Positions 52,943-61,763 are shown, counted from the stretch's first letter. The stretch: 64,000 nt of DNA from Nostoc sp. UHCC 0702 (GCA_017164015.1 CP071065.1:4875918-4939917), one strand, 5' to 3'. Numbers and translations are program-made. Notes: a model not told the origin generated them from the letters alone.

Positions 52943-53031
52943 TCAGTCAACAGTCAACAGTCAACAGTCAACAGTCATCAGTCAACAGTCAACAGTCAAC
53001 AGTCATCAGTCAACAGTCATCAGTCAACAGT
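52943..53031. repeat. CAGTCAA/CAGTCAT heptamer array
   Basis: About twelve seven-base units, mostly CAGTCAA with CAGTCAT interspersed, in the promoter region shared by the kinase gene and the secreted repeat-protein gene. Confidence 0.85.
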
Positions 53032-53060
53032 GAATTCTAAATAACTTTTGGAGATTAATT

Positions 53061-53684
53061 ATGAACGTTCGTAAAATATTAGCGATCGCAACAATTCCTG
53101 TTTTGGTTGGCACATTTGGTTATATTTCACTCAACCAGGCAAATGCTGAAGTTAAATCCCAGCAAATTGCACAAGTTCCAGAACCATCCAACCAACCACC
53201 AGACAATCAACGTCCGCCTCGTCCTGATTTTGCTGCGGCTGCGGCTAAGTTGGGTGTGACGGAACAACAGTTAAAGGATGCGCTGGGAGTGCCTGCCAAT
53301 CCTCCTAACCCCGGCGAAGGCAAGCGTCCGCCTCGTCCTGATTTTGCTGCGGCTGCGGCTAAGTTGGGTGTGACGGAACAACAGTTAAAGGATGCACTGG
53401 GAGTGCCTGCCAATCCTCCCAACCCCGCCGATGGCAAGCGTCCACCTCGTCCTGATTTTGCTGCGGCTGCGGCTAAGTTGGGTGTGACAGAACAACAATT
53501 AAAGGATGCACTGGGAGTGCCTGCCAATCCTCCCAACCCCGGCGAAGGCAAGCGTCCACCTCGTCCTGATTTTGCTGCGGCTGCGGCTAAGTTGGGTGTG
53601 ACAGAACAACAGTTAAAGGATGCGCTGGGGGTTCCACCTCATCCTAATAGCGATCGCCCACCTTCTCCCCCAACTAATCAATAA
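53061..53684 (+). CDS. Secreted protein of four near-identical 38-residue repeats
   Basis: A 207-residue protein with a signal peptide ending near NQANA, then a Pro/Gln-rich spacer and four repeats. Each starts PPRPDFAAAAAKLGVTEQQL, then KDALGVPANPPNPGEGKR, so a helical LGVTEQQLKDAL motif alternates with a Pro-rich linker. The repeats are 114 bases long and almost identical at the DNA level, so they arose or were homogenised recently. The LGVTEQQL motif occurs in many small exported bacterial proteins of unknown role. It is divergent from the histidine kinase gene, whose sensor domain is also Pro-rich. Confidence 0.85.
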   Translation: MNVRKILAIATIPVLVGTFGYISLNQANAEVKSQQIAQVPEPSNQPPDNQRPPRPDFAAAAAKLGVTEQQLKDALGVPANPPNPGEGKRPPRPDFAAAAAKLGVTEQQLKDALGVPANPPNPADGKRPPRPDFAAAAAKLGVTEQQLKDALGVPANPPNPGEGKRPPRPDFAAAAAKLGVTEQQLKDALGVPPHPNSDRPPSPPTNQ

Positions 53685-53690
53685 ATTTGA

Positions 53691-53876
53691 TTACTGCTGA
53701 CTGATAACTGTTTCAACCTGCGATTGATAGATAGCGATCGCAGGTGTTTCAATTTGACTAATGGGGGCGGGTTTCATGTCGCGGTAGTCTAGGAGTTGGA
53801 CGAGAATCAGGTAGGCGATCGCTAAAATAATCGAAATCGCACCTGTAATAATGGCAACTATTTTTGAGCGGTTCAT
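53691..53876 (-). CDS. Small single-helix membrane protein
   Basis: A 61-residue protein starting MNRSKIVAIITGAISIILAI, with one helix near the N-terminus and a short hydrophilic tail (VQLLDYRDMKPAP, then TPAIAIYQSQVETVISQQ). No family was recognised. AAGGAAATATTC lies before the ATG as a weak ribosome-binding site. It is convergent with the repeat-protein gene, six bases from its stop. Confidence 0.6.
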   Translation of the reverse strand: MNRSKIVAIITGAISIILAIAYLILVQLLDYRDMKPAPISQIETPAIAIYQSQVETVISQQ

Positions 53877-54107
53877 GAATATTTCCTTTAAACTAATCTA
53901 AATCAGGTTCCACACCAAGTGATCGCAGGGTCAGTTTGATACATGTGAAACAGTCCTGACGATGAGGCTCTCAATTATATTATGAAACTTTGTTTATATA
54001 GCCGTGAATTCCATTCGTCCTGAACAACATGAAAAAGTAATCATGTAAACTGCTATGGAATTTAGTGATTGTCGTGTCCCTATATGCACATTGCCACAGA
54101 TACTCAC

Positions 54108-54504
54108 TTACTGATATACATCGCTGCGATGGGCTATCAGCAAAATAGTAATCAGAAGTTGCGCTTCATCTACGTGATAAACAACCCGCCAGTCACCAAC
54201 TCGATAACGGAAAAATCCTGCAAAGTAACCTTTGAGCCGTTTAATATTGGGATGCTCATAAGGATTCTCTCGCAGCTGATCAAAGCAACGATTCAGACGT
54301 TCTGCTAGAACACCAATTCAGTAATCCTGGAAGAACCTCTCCCCCTACCCCTCTCCTACGAGGAGAGGGGAGTTGAGCTACCCCTTCCCTTGTAGGGAAG
54401 GGGGCTGGGGGGTTAGGTTTTTGATTACTGAATCGATGCTCTAGCGATGTATCTACTTCCTGATAAAACTTCTGGGCTTTGCGAGTTAACAGTAGTTCAT
54501 ACAT
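54108..54504 (-). pseudogene. RelE-type toxin interrupted by a MITE
   Basis: From ATG 54504 the frame reads MYELLLTRKAQKFYQEVDTS, then enters an inserted element. The remainder (AERLNRCFDQLRENPYEHPN, then LKGYFAGFFRYRVGDWRVVY and a final AHRSDVYQ) continues after it in another frame to a stop at 54108. Removing the 132-base element and one CTAG restores a RelE protein of about 86 residues. The start overlaps the antitoxin stop by eight bases. The toxin should be inactive in this strain. Confidence 0.9.
54309..54440. mobile_element. MITE with TTCAGTAATC ends inside the toxin gene
   Basis: A 132-base element. Its terminal repeats (AACACCAATTCAGTAATC and, inverted, AGCATCGATTCAGTAATC) agree at 15 of 18 positions. 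Flanking CTAG copies are at 54305-54308 and 54441-54444. The centre has two strong hairpins (CTCCTACGAGGAG-type and CCCTTCCCTTGTAGGGAAGGG-like) with CCCCCT-rich sequence. Confidence 0.88.
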
Positions 54505-54745
54505 GGCGACGAACGCTATCAAACCGCACTGTTTCCCCAGTTTCAGCTTGCTGCAAAGCTTCACGCAAAGCTTCCTCAAAACCAGGAATATTTAACAATT
54601 CTGCCGTTGCCTCATTTTCTTCTCTTTCCTCCAGATAAGCCATAAAATCACTCACTACGAGCAGCTTTTCTGGAGACAGTCGCCGTAAACGTTTCTCGGC
54701 TTCTTGAAGAATAGTAATGTCATCTTGCTTTGATTCCATTGTCAT
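54497..54745 (-). CDS. Antitoxin of the broken RelE pair
   Basis: A protein of about 82 residues, from ATG 54745 or 54739, with a charged helical sequence (DDITILQEAEKRLRRLSPEK, then LVVSDFMAYLEEREENE). Its stop overlaps the toxin start by eight bases. Position and composition fit a type II antitoxin (similar to the SPEKLLVVSDFMAYL family in cyanobacteria). GTG 54760 is another possible start. It is intact although the toxin is broken. Confidence 0.8.
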   Translation of the reverse strand: MTMESKQDDITILQEAEKRLRRLSPEKLLVVSDFMAYLEEREENEATAELLNIPGFEEALREALQQAETGETVRFDSVRRHV

Positions 54746-54804
54746 CTTTACGCTCAACACTTTTTACATCCTATCCACATATTACAGTTACAGTTTTTCT
54801 CAAA

Positions 54805-55733
54805 GTGAGCAAACTGAACCATCCAGAAGCCGAGTTAGAAATCGTAGCAATGGAGAAACGCGGCGAAGATAAAATCTTACTTCGAGCCAAAACCGCCGCA
54901 GGTAGCGATAAATCTCAACTAAGTGCAGAATATTTTGATGATTAAGTAAGTCGGTGAGAATAAACAGAGCTATGTTACGAAACGTAAATATGCCTGAAAC
55001 CCTTACAACTGACAACTGACCCTTCGGGTGACGCTCGTTCCGACGCTCCTTCGTCGCTAACGCTTCGCTAACGCTAACGCTGCGAAGATCGGCAGTTCCT
55101 CATGGGGGAGACCCCCGCCTTTTGCGGACTGCCTCACAACTGACGACCTTTACCAGTTAGCTTTATTTGCACCGACCTACTTATAATCAATTCAAAGCTT
55201 TATCTCAAAGTCAGCAATTACTGCTAGTAGAAAAGGATAATTATATTCGTGATTTAAAAAATATGATCACAACTGCACTCCAGCAGCCAAAATTTTATAC
55301 ACAAGGAAATACCAATATGTCTGATATCAGCGGCATTAATATAGAAGGCAGCAGTAATGTTAGTGGTATCGCTGGCGGTGGTTCTATTGCCAACCTGGGA
55401 ACCATCAGCGGTAATGTCAGTATTGCCCTCAATCAATTGCCTGATTCCCCCGAACCAGATAAACCAGGAATTAAAGAATTGTTGTCGCAGTTGCAAGATG
55501 CAATCACACAGTCCTCACATTTGCCAGAAGCAGACAAAGCCGAAGCCTTAGAACAGGTAAAAACTTTAGCCGAAGCCAGTCAAAATCCCCAAGAATCCAC
55601 CAAGCAAAAGGCTGCAAAAACAGCAATCACCATGTTGAAAGGGATATTTACAGGCTTACCCACAGTTGCCACATTATACGAAGCGGCTAATAAATTATTG
55701 CCTGCGATCGCTAAGCTATTCAATTTAGGATAA
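54805..55733 (+). pseudogene. Cyanobacterial hypothetical protein split by a MITE
   Basis: The first part (KLNHPEAELEIVAMEKRGED to KSQLSAEYFDD) stops at a TAA formed by the MITE end. The second part resumes YNQFKALSQSQQLLLVEKDN and continues with MSDISGINIEGSSNVSGIAG, a Gly/Ser-rich region and a C-terminal helical domain (LTMLKGIFTGLP-like, ending AIAKLFNLG). Removing 237 bases plus one TA joins FDD to YNQF in frame. I know no function. The true start is uncertain; GTG 54805 is used. The downstream part might still be translated from an internal start. Confidence 0.75.
54945..55181. mobile_element. TA-target MITE, copy 2, carrying an extra insert
   Basis: Ends AGTAAGTCGG and CCGACCTACT, with TA on each side (54943-54944 and 55182-55183). 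It is in inverted orientation to 50493-50619; AGCTATGTTACGAAACGTAA matches that copy's inverse almost exactly. It has about 110 extra bases in its centre, including the GC-rich repeat family also seen at 25527-25625. Confidence 0.85.
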
Positions 55734-55822
55734 AATACACCTAATCAAAAATCCCTAAGCCGTTAATATCTGCTGCACTTCTCCAGAAACGGTTGAAAAT
55801 ATTGCACTAGCTGCAAAAAACG

Positions 55823-55950
55823 CCATAGGTTAGAAACCTATGGCTAATAGCTAAAGTCCTCTCAAGAGGACTAAACCCCTATCAGCCGCTGTTATTCAGT
55901 CCACTTAAGTGGACTTAAGCTATTAGCCAAGAAATTTATTTCTTGGCGGG
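55823..55950. repeat. Structured repeat, copy 2 (nested hairpins)
   Basis: Order: CCATAGGTT-AGA-AACCTATGG; GGCTAATAGCTAAAGTC; AGTCCTCT-CA-AGAGGACT; AGTCCACTTAAGTGGACT; GCTATTAGCC; CCAAGAAAT-TT-ATTTCTTGG; CGGG. The single-stranded parts match copy 1 at 28971, whereas the stems differ but remain paired. The rest of the 55734-56051 gap shows nothing else. Confidence 0.75.
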
Positions 55951-56051
55951 AGGTTGGGCAGGTGCAAAATCTCAAGGGTGGAAGTGTCATCATCATATCT
56001 ACTTTGTTCATTGTCAGGTAGTTTTAAAATGTAGAGTTCAGTTTGTCGAAA

Positions 56052-57596
56052 ATGTCCTTAACTGAAGAAATTCTCTCGCAACTACCAGGCGATGTATTGG
56101 CAGGATTGCGTCAAAGCGATCGCATTCTCGCATCTATTAGAGAAAATACCGCACCCATACCAACAGTAGTTAAAGAAAGTCAACAACCTTTAGGCACTGT
56201 AGACTGGGATGTAATTATCTGCGGTGGCACTTTAGGCATTTTAATTGGTTGCGCTTTGGCGGTGAAGGGACTGCGAGTGGCGTTGCTGGAACGCGGAATT
56301 TTGCGGGGGAGAGAACAAGAGTGGAATATTTCCCGTCAAGAGTTAGAAGTTTTTGTGGAATTAAATTTGCTGAGTGAGGAGGAATTGCAAACAGCGATCG
56401 CTACTAAATATAATCCGGCGCGTGTCGGCTTTCAAGGTGGCGTGGAGGTTTGGGTAGAAAATGTCCTGAATATCGGCGTAGATCCTGTTTATCTCCTGGC
56501 TACGTTGAAAACTAAGTTTTTAGCTGCTGGTGGCAAGTTGTTAGAAAACACACCCTTCACTGAGGTGGTGGTTCACCCAGATGGGGTGATGGTAAATCAA
56601 TTCACAGCTAAGTTGTTACTCGACGCAATGGGACATTTTTCCCCCATCAGCCGACAAGCACGTCAAGGTAAAAAACCGGATGCGCTTTGTTTGGTTGTGG
56701 GAAGTTGTGCCCAAGGTTTTGCGGAAAATAACTCAGGCGATTTGTTGTTATCATTCACATCTTTGCAAAATCAATGTCAATACTTCTGGGAAGCTTTCCC
56801 GGCTAGAGACGGTAGAACCACTTACTTGTTTACCTACATGGATGCACATCCACAACGCCTAAGTCTAGAAGCTTTGTTTGAGGAATATCTGCGGCTTTTA
56901 CCAGAATATCAGGGTGTGGCATTAAACCAGTTGAAGTTTCAACGGGCGCTGTTTGGCTTTTTTCCTACTTACCGCCAAAGCCCTCTCAAAACTCCTTGGA
57001 ATCGCATTTTACCAGTGGGAGATAGCAGCGGCAATCAATCTCCATTAAGTTTTGGTGGTTTTGGTGCAATGGTGCGTCACCTGAAACGTTTAACATTTGG
57101 CATTGAAGAAGCACTGCAAACCAATCAATTATCTGCCAAGGCGCTGTCATTGCTGCAACCCTATCAGCCAAGTTTGACTGTCACCTGGTTATTTCAAAAA
57201 GCCATGAGTGTTGGTGTAAATCAGCAGATTCCCCCAAATCAAATTAACCAGCTACTTTCTGCGGTATTTCAAGAAATGCAACAGTTGGGTACACCAGTAC
57301 TCAAGCCATTTTTACAAGATATCGTACAGTTTTCTGCCTTGACACAAACCTTATTAAAAACTGGTTTATCCCATCCTGTATTAGTTGCCAAAATAATTCC
57401 TCAAGTAGGTTTAGTAAGTTTGCTCGATTGGCTGGTACATTACAGCAATTTAGGTATTTACACTGCCTTAGTTTGGCTAACTCCAATGTTAGAAACATGG
57501 TTTAGTAATCAACCAAGCGAACAACAATATTATTGGCATCGCTTAGTTGATGCCTGGAAGTTTGGTTCTGGCGCTGATTACTCGGATGAAACATGA
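56052..57596 (+). CDS. cruP: CruP-type lycopene cyclase-family flavoprotein
   Basis: From ATG 56052 the product is 514 residues. A Rossmann FAD-binding start is seen as VDWDVIICGGTLGILIGCAL, with VALLERG after it. The segment FGFFPTYRQSPLKTPWNRIL PVGDSSGNQSPLSFGGFGAM is characteristic of the CruA/CruP family and close to CruP of cyanobacteria and plants. CruP has been linked to carotenoid homeostasis under oxidative stress; cyclase activity is debated. TTG 56043 is an alternative start. It precedes twin membrane-protein genes on the same strand. Confidence 0.85.
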   Translation: MSLTEEILSQLPGDVLAGLRQSDRILASIRENTAPIPTVVKESQQPLGTVDWDVIICGGTLGILIGCALAVKGLRVALLERGILRGREQEWNISRQELEVFVELNLLSEEELQTAIATKYNPARVGFQGGVEVWVENVLNIGVDPVYLLATLKTKFLAAGGKLLENTPFTEVVVHPDGVMVNQFTAKLLLDAMGHFSPISRQARQGKKPDALCLVVGSCAQGFAENNSGDLLLSFTSLQNQCQYFWEAFPARDGRTTYLFTYMDAHPQRLSLEALFEEYLRLLPEYQGVALNQLKFQRALFGFFPTYRQSPLKTPWNRILPVGDSSGNQSPLSFGGFGAMVRHLKRLTFGIEEALQTNQLSAKALSLLQPYQPSLTVTWLFQKAMSVGVNQQIPPNQINQLLSAVFQEMQQLGTPVLKPFLQDIVQFSALTQTLLKTGLSHPVLVAKIIPQVGLVSLLDWLVHYSNLGIYTALVWLTPMLETWFSNQPSEQQYYWHRLVDAWKFGSGADYSDET

Positions 57597-57618
57597 ATAA
57601 TCTCTATGTGAGGATAAC

Positions 57619-58323
57619 ATGATTGAACGGAAATCTTTAGGAATCAAATACTTTACAGTGCTGATTGGTTTACTGCGCGATCGCCAAGGATTTCTAGAAG
57701 AAATTCGCCAAGGTGCGAGATTACCAACTAAAATCATTTCTCTGCTAGTTTGTAGTTCCATATTTCTGGCTATTTATGGCGGTATTATTGGCGCATTTCA
57801 TAGCTGGATGCAAGCTTTATCTTCCGCCATTAAACTACCAGCCCTTTATTTAATTACACTGCTAATTTGTTTACCAACACTGTTCTTTGCAAATATTATT
57901 TTTGGTTCCAAACGAACCTTTGGACAGCACTTTGCATTAGTATTAACAGCAGTTTCAGTCACTAGCGTACTTTTATTTAGCTTTGCTCCCATCACATTAT
58001 TTTTCTTAATTACTACCAACAATTACCAATTTTTAATTCTGTTAAATGTAGTGATCTTTTCTCTGACAGGATTTATTGGTGTTTCGGCTTTATATCAGGC
58101 GATGAATTCAGTCTTAGAACAAGAGGATGAAGGTAGTAAGACCCGCAAGAAAATTTTACAGTTTTGGCTATTTCTTTATGCTTTCGTAGGCAGTCAGCTG
58201 GGATGGACTCTCAGACCTTTTTTTGGTACACCTGATTCTCCCTTCCAATTGTTTCGAGAAAGAGAAGGCAATTTTTATCTCAGCGTCATTCAAGCTATTA
58301 GCTATCTCCTGGGATTTCGTTGA
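57619..58323 (+). CDS. Integral membrane protein, first of a tandem pair
   Basis: A 234-residue protein with about five helices. The N-terminus is charged (LLRDRQGFLEEIRQGARL) and is followed by SSIFLAIYGGIIGAFHSWMQ. The ending LGWTLRPFFGTPDSPFQLFR is strongly conserved in the next gene too. It resembles Yip1-like cyanobacterial membrane proteins; database labels such as WH2-domain protein are not supported by anything I see. It starts 22 bases after cruP, so an operon is likely. Confidence 0.75.
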   Translation: MIERKSLGIKYFTVLIGLLRDRQGFLEEIRQGARLPTKIISLLVCSSIFLAIYGGIIGAFHSWMQALSSAIKLPALYLITLLICLPTLFFANIIFGSKRTFGQHFALVLTAVSVTSVLLFSFAPITLFFLITTNNYQFLILLNVVIFSLTGFIGVSALYQAMNSVLEQEDEGSKTRKKILQFWLFLYAFVGSQLGWTLRPFFGTPDSPFQLFREREGNFYLSVIQAISYLLGFR

Positions 58324-58379
58324 TGAATTATGAGTGAAGAATCCAGATTTCAATATTCTTGAATAAATCTAAAATTGTT

Positions 58380-59087
58380 ATGTTGGAAAAGCCATCTTAC
58401 AAAATTCAACACTTTGCTGTTCTGATTAGTTTATTACGCGATCGCCAAGCTTTTTTAGAAGAAATTCGTCAGGAAGTGAGATTACAAAAAAAAATTAGTT
58501 CTCTGTTTGTTTCTAGTTCTATTTTTTTTGCAATCTATGGCGGTATTATTGGTGCATCTCACAGTTGGGCACAAGCATTATCCGGCGCTATTAAATTACC
58601 AGCATTCTATTTGTTAACACTCATCATTTGCTTTCCGACTTTATTCTTCTTTAACGTTCTCTTTGGTTCTCAAAGCACAATTCAACAGCATTTTGTTGTA
58701 TTACTCACATCTGTATCAGTAATTAGTGTGCTTTTATTCAGTTTTGCACCAGTCACGCTATTTTTTCTCATCACTACCCCAGATTCTTATCAATTTTTTA
58801 AATTGTTAAACGTGTTAATTTTTGGGATCACAGGTATCTTTGGCGTTAAATTCCTTTATGAAGGAATGCAGTTACTTTCTCAACAAGATGAAGTTGGCAA
58901 AAAAACCCGCACCACAATTTTAAGATCCTGGTTACTTCTTTATGCTTTTGTTGGTATGCAGTTGGGATGGTTTCTTAGACCTTTTTTTGGTGCGCCTGAC
59001 TCAAAATTTGAATTGTTTAGGGCAGTGAAAGGTAACTTTTATCTTGATATTGTAGCGGCGATTTCGGAAATTTTGGGTATGCGTTAA
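58380..59087 (+). CDS. Integral membrane protein, second of a tandem pair
   Basis: A 235-residue paralogue of the preceding gene, with the same layout: LLRDRQAFLEEIRQEVRLQK, SSIFFAIYGGIIGASHSWAQ and the ending LGWFLRPFFGAPDSKFELFR. The two share most motifs but differ in many positions, so the duplication is not recent. ATG 58380 is taken as start; a TTG seven codons earlier is possible. Function unknown. Confidence 0.75.
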   Translation: MLEKPSYKIQHFAVLISLLRDRQAFLEEIRQEVRLQKKISSLFVSSSIFFAIYGGIIGASHSWAQALSGAIKLPAFYLLTLIICFPTLFFFNVLFGSQSTIQQHFVVLLTSVSVISVLLFSFAPVTLFFLITTPDSYQFFKLLNVLIFGITGIFGVKFLYEGMQLLSQQDEVGKKTRTTILRSWLLLYAFVGMQLGWFLRPFFGAPDSKFELFRAVKGNFYLDIVAAISEILGMR

Positions 59088-59276
59088 GTTGATATTAGAC
59101 TTGAGATTCTGGATTTTTAAGGGAGTTCCAGATAAAAAACATCCCAAATTTTCTTGTGGGACGGGTGTTCCCACCCGTCCTTTGTCTGAAGGGCGGGCAG
59201 GATGCCCAACGCCACAATTGCGGATAATTTATTTATTGGAAATCCCTAAATCCAAAATCTCAAATCCGGTCAGCTA

Positions 59277-59630
59277 TTACAACCCTACCCAAATACTTCC
59301 TTCTTCTAAACGAGTGGGAAAAACTGCCAGAGTTTTTTCTTTAGCAACTACACCCAATACTTTGCCAATACCAGGGGGAAAGGTACTCCATTCCTTAACA
59401 TTACCAGTGGCCAAGTCAAAGGCGCTGCGGTGAAAAGGACAAACAATAGCTCCATCATCTGTGATTTTGCCCTTTTTCATCGGTAGCTTCAGGTGGGGAC
59501 AGGAATTTTCCACCGCGTAGATTTGGTTATTGTGGTTCAGCAGTAAGATAGCGCGTTGTTCGACTTTTACCACTTTGCGCTCATTGGCCCCTAGTTCACT
59601 TTGGGGAAGAACTTTAATCCAGTTCATCAA
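59277..59630 (-). CDS. Rieske-type 2Fe-2S ferredoxin-like protein
   Basis: A 117-residue protein with both Rieske cluster motifs: CPHLKL (C-x-H) near residue 44 and CPFHRSAFDLATG (C-x2-H) near residue 64. The family includes small ferredoxins that feed oxygenases and the ferredoxin subunit of nitrite reductases. No oxygenase is adjacent. ATG 59630 or the next codon ATG 59627 can be the start. A soluble cytosolic electron carrier is the likely role. Confidence 0.9.
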   Translation of the reverse strand: MMNWIKVLPQSELGANERKVVKVEQRAILLLNHNNQIYAVENSCPHLKLPMKKGKITDDGAIVCPFHRSAFDLATGNVKEWSTFPPGIGKVLGVVAKEKTLAVFPTRLEEGSIWVGL

Positions 59631-59761
59631 TACCTCGCTTGATTTTACAGGGATGCTGCTTGACAGAGTACTAGGAAAGTTATACCAATTTGTACGCGGC
59701 TTAATTTAAGTTTTTCATTCTAACAATTTGGGGAATGGAGAATATGGAATTTCCAAAAGTT

Positions 59762-59790
59762 GGGGGGATGAGTATCCCTACTCATCCCCC
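59762..59790. terminator. Strong hairpin in the gap between Rieske gene and 60 kb
   Basis: GGGGGATGAGT pairs exactly with ACTCATCCCCC around ATCCCT. It may terminate leftward transcription from 60.2 kb. The rest of the 59631-59996 gap shows only GC-rich repeat fragments near 59837-59900. Confidence 0.5.
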
Positions 59791-59996
59791 TCGGTTTTGA
59801 ATGCTGACTTATTGCTGTGCTGCGCTGTTTGCAATCACCTATTTCCGCTGCGGAGGCTCCCGCTGACTCGAAGAGAAACTGAGGCTTCGCGTACAGTGTA
59901 GGTAGTTTACTAGAAGTACATCATATCATCATCTGCTCAAGGGCGAGCGAGTTCTGACTAATTCGTCAAAGTCATACCAGTAAGCTTTTCCCAACT

Positions 59997-60212
59997 TCAA
60001 TTTTGGTGATCACATGTTGCCAGCCAGGAACCCAGTGCCGAACCGCTACCTTTTTCCACCAGTTTATCGCCGGACTGCTCCAGAACAGTACCCATACCTA
60101 ACCTGACCTTGAAAGCATCCCGGCTGCGGTTACGTTTCATGCGTTTGATATCGCCAAGGGAAAACTTGACCACACGCTTGCCGTTCTGGCGGGTGACTTG
60201 CTTTTTCTTCAC
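59997..60212 (-). CDS. Small basic protein or gene fragment, GC-richer than surroundings
   Basis: A 71-codon frame (GKRVVKFSLGDIKRMKRNRS, then RLGMGTVLEQSGDKLVEKG) of strongly basic composition, beginning with GTG. Its codons are clearly richer in G and C than neighbouring genes (for example CGC, GGC, CTG), unlike this genome. The frame stays open for about ten codons upstream. I recognise no family. It may be a transferred fragment and not a functional gene. Confidence 0.35.
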   Translation of the reverse strand: MKKKQVTRQNGKRVVKFSLGDIKRMKRNRSRDAFKVRLGMGTVLEQSGDKLVEKGSGSALGSWLATCDHQN

Positions 60213-60322
60213 CTCCTGGGTGGTGGTAATGTGCGCTCATCAGCAGCCCAGCAGAAAAAGCAAGCGGTCAAGGAGGCGATCGCACTTGGTAAGTCCAATT
60301 TCTCTGTCACAGAACATTGTTA

Positions 60323-61474
60323 TTATTTAAAAGCACCAAAACAACGCGGATCTTGTAATGTTGCTTTTTGAGGCTCTCGTGGAAACCAAGCCGCTGTGCG
60401 CTTACAAAACTCAACCAACATCAACATCACCGGTACTTCGATTAAAACCCCTACCACTGTAGCCAGTGCTGCACCTGAACTTAAGCCAAATAGCATTACA
60501 GCCGTGGCAATAGCAACTTCAAAATGATTGCTAGCTCCAATTAATGCTGCCGGTGCGGCATCTTCATAGGATAAATTTAGCTTCAAGGCTGCTACATAAC
60601 TAATCAAGAAAATAAAATTAGTTTGGATAAACAGTGGTACCGCAATTAACAAAATATGCGAGGGATTGTTAACAATTAGTTCACCCTTGAAAGCAAACAA
60701 CAGTACCAAAGTTAGCAACAGAGCAGTAATAGCAACTGGAGTCAGATAGTTTAAAAATCGTCTTTCAAACCACTCTTTACCTTTGTATTTAAAAATCCAG
60801 TATCGGCTGTACATTCCCGCTACTAGCGGCAAGCCAACATAAATTAATACTGACAAAAGAATAGTTTGCCAAGGCACAGTTAAATCATTCGCTGCTAATA
60901 ACCACCTCCCCAATGGTGCATATAAAAATACCATTGCCAGAGAATTGACTGCCACCATGATTAAGGTGTGTCCTTGGTTGCCGTAGGAAAGATAACCCCA
61001 CATCAACACCATCGCTGTACAAGGAGCAATTCCTAATAAAATGGTGCCAGCAATGTAAGAATTTGCCACTGTTACTTCGTTACCACGAATAATTTCAGTT
61101 CCGGTAATCAAAGGACGAAATAACCATCCTAAGAAAAACTGAGCAAATATCACCATTGTGAATGGTTTAATTAACCAATTCACTACCAAGGTGAGAATAA
61201 CAGGTTTTGGAGCGCGGATAGCATTTGCTGCTTGTGTGAAGTCAATCTTCACCATGATGGGATACATCATAAAAAACAAACATACTGCAATAGGAATAGA
61301 CACTTGATAGACACTCATTGCATCAAGAGCTACCGCCACTCCTGGAAATAATCTACCTAAAGCAATTCCTACAACAATACACAAAAATACCCAAACGGTA
61401 AGATATTTTTCAAAAAAACTCAGATTACTTCCTGCTTGTATCCTGGCTGTATTAACTTGTGAATTATCACTCAT
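60323..61474 (-). CDS. acr3: Arsenite efflux permease of the ACR3 family
   Basis: From ATG 61474 the product is 383 residues with ten predicted helices. ACR3 features include LGIAPCTAMVLMWGYLSYGN with the essential cysteine, MMYPIMVKIDF, and ALIGASNHFEVAIATAVMLF. It exports arsenite driven by the proton gradient across the plasma membrane. The gene lies downstream, in the same direction, of the arsR gene, separated by 350 bases with two ArsR-type dyads and tandem repeats. A longer frame from 61504 overlaps no better signal. Confidence 0.95.
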   Translation of the reverse strand: MSDNSQVNTARIQAGSNLSFFEKYLTVWVFLCIVVGIALGRLFPGVAVALDAMSVYQVSIPIAVCLFFMMYPIMVKIDFTQAANAIRAPKPVILTLVVNWLIKPFTMVIFAQFFLGWLFRPLITGTEIIRGNEVTVANSYIAGTILLGIAPCTAMVLMWGYLSYGNQGHTLIMVAVNSLAMVFLYAPLGRWLLAANDLTVPWQTILLSVLIYVGLPLVAGMYSRYWIFKYKGKEWFERRFLNYLTPVAITALLLTLVLLFAFKGELIVNNPSHILLIAVPLFIQTNFIFLISYVAALKLNLSYEDAAPAALIGASNHFEVAIATAVMLFGLSSGAALATVVGVLIEVPVMLMLVEFCKRTAAWFPREPQKATLQDPRCFGAFK

Positions 61475-61630
61475 TGAAATCAACCTCAAAGTTACTAACT
61501 CCAATGGCTTTTTGAGACTGCTGACTTGGATACCAAAGCCAGCGTCAAGAGTGCGATCGCCAATTGCTTCACGTTTGCCTTCATTGACTTCCCCTACCTG
61601 TGTTATGGCTGGGTTTGTATATTTGTATAT

Positions 61631-61646
61631 ATCAATAAAACTTGAT
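61631..61646 (-). promoter_or_regulatory. Candidate ArsR operator 1 (acr3 upstream)
   Basis: ATCAA-N6-TTGAT dyad (ATCAATAAAACTTGAT). The same spacing and arms occur at 61684-61699 and, with one terminal change, at 62150-62165. Inferred from repeated occurrence next to both arsenic genes. Confidence 0.55.
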
Positions 61647-61683
61647 GCATATTCAACTTGTCAACTGCAATATACAAAAATAC

Positions 61684-61699
61684 ATCAAAAAAAATTGAT
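61684..61699 (-). promoter_or_regulatory. Candidate ArsR operator 2 (acr3 upstream)
   Basis: ATCAA-N6-TTGAT dyad with an all-A spacer, extended by ACA on the left and ATGT on the right, giving the most symmetrical site of the three. Confidence 0.55.
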
Positions 61700-61763
61700 A
61701 TGTTATCTCATGTCTGCCTGATTACTGATTATTCGGGTGTGCATACACCTTAAAAACCCTCGC

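Noticed and set aside
53207..53551. 114-codon minus-strand frame inside the repeat-protein gene
   Set aside because: It is the antisense of the 114-base coding repeats; open frames on both strands are expected from the periodic sequence.
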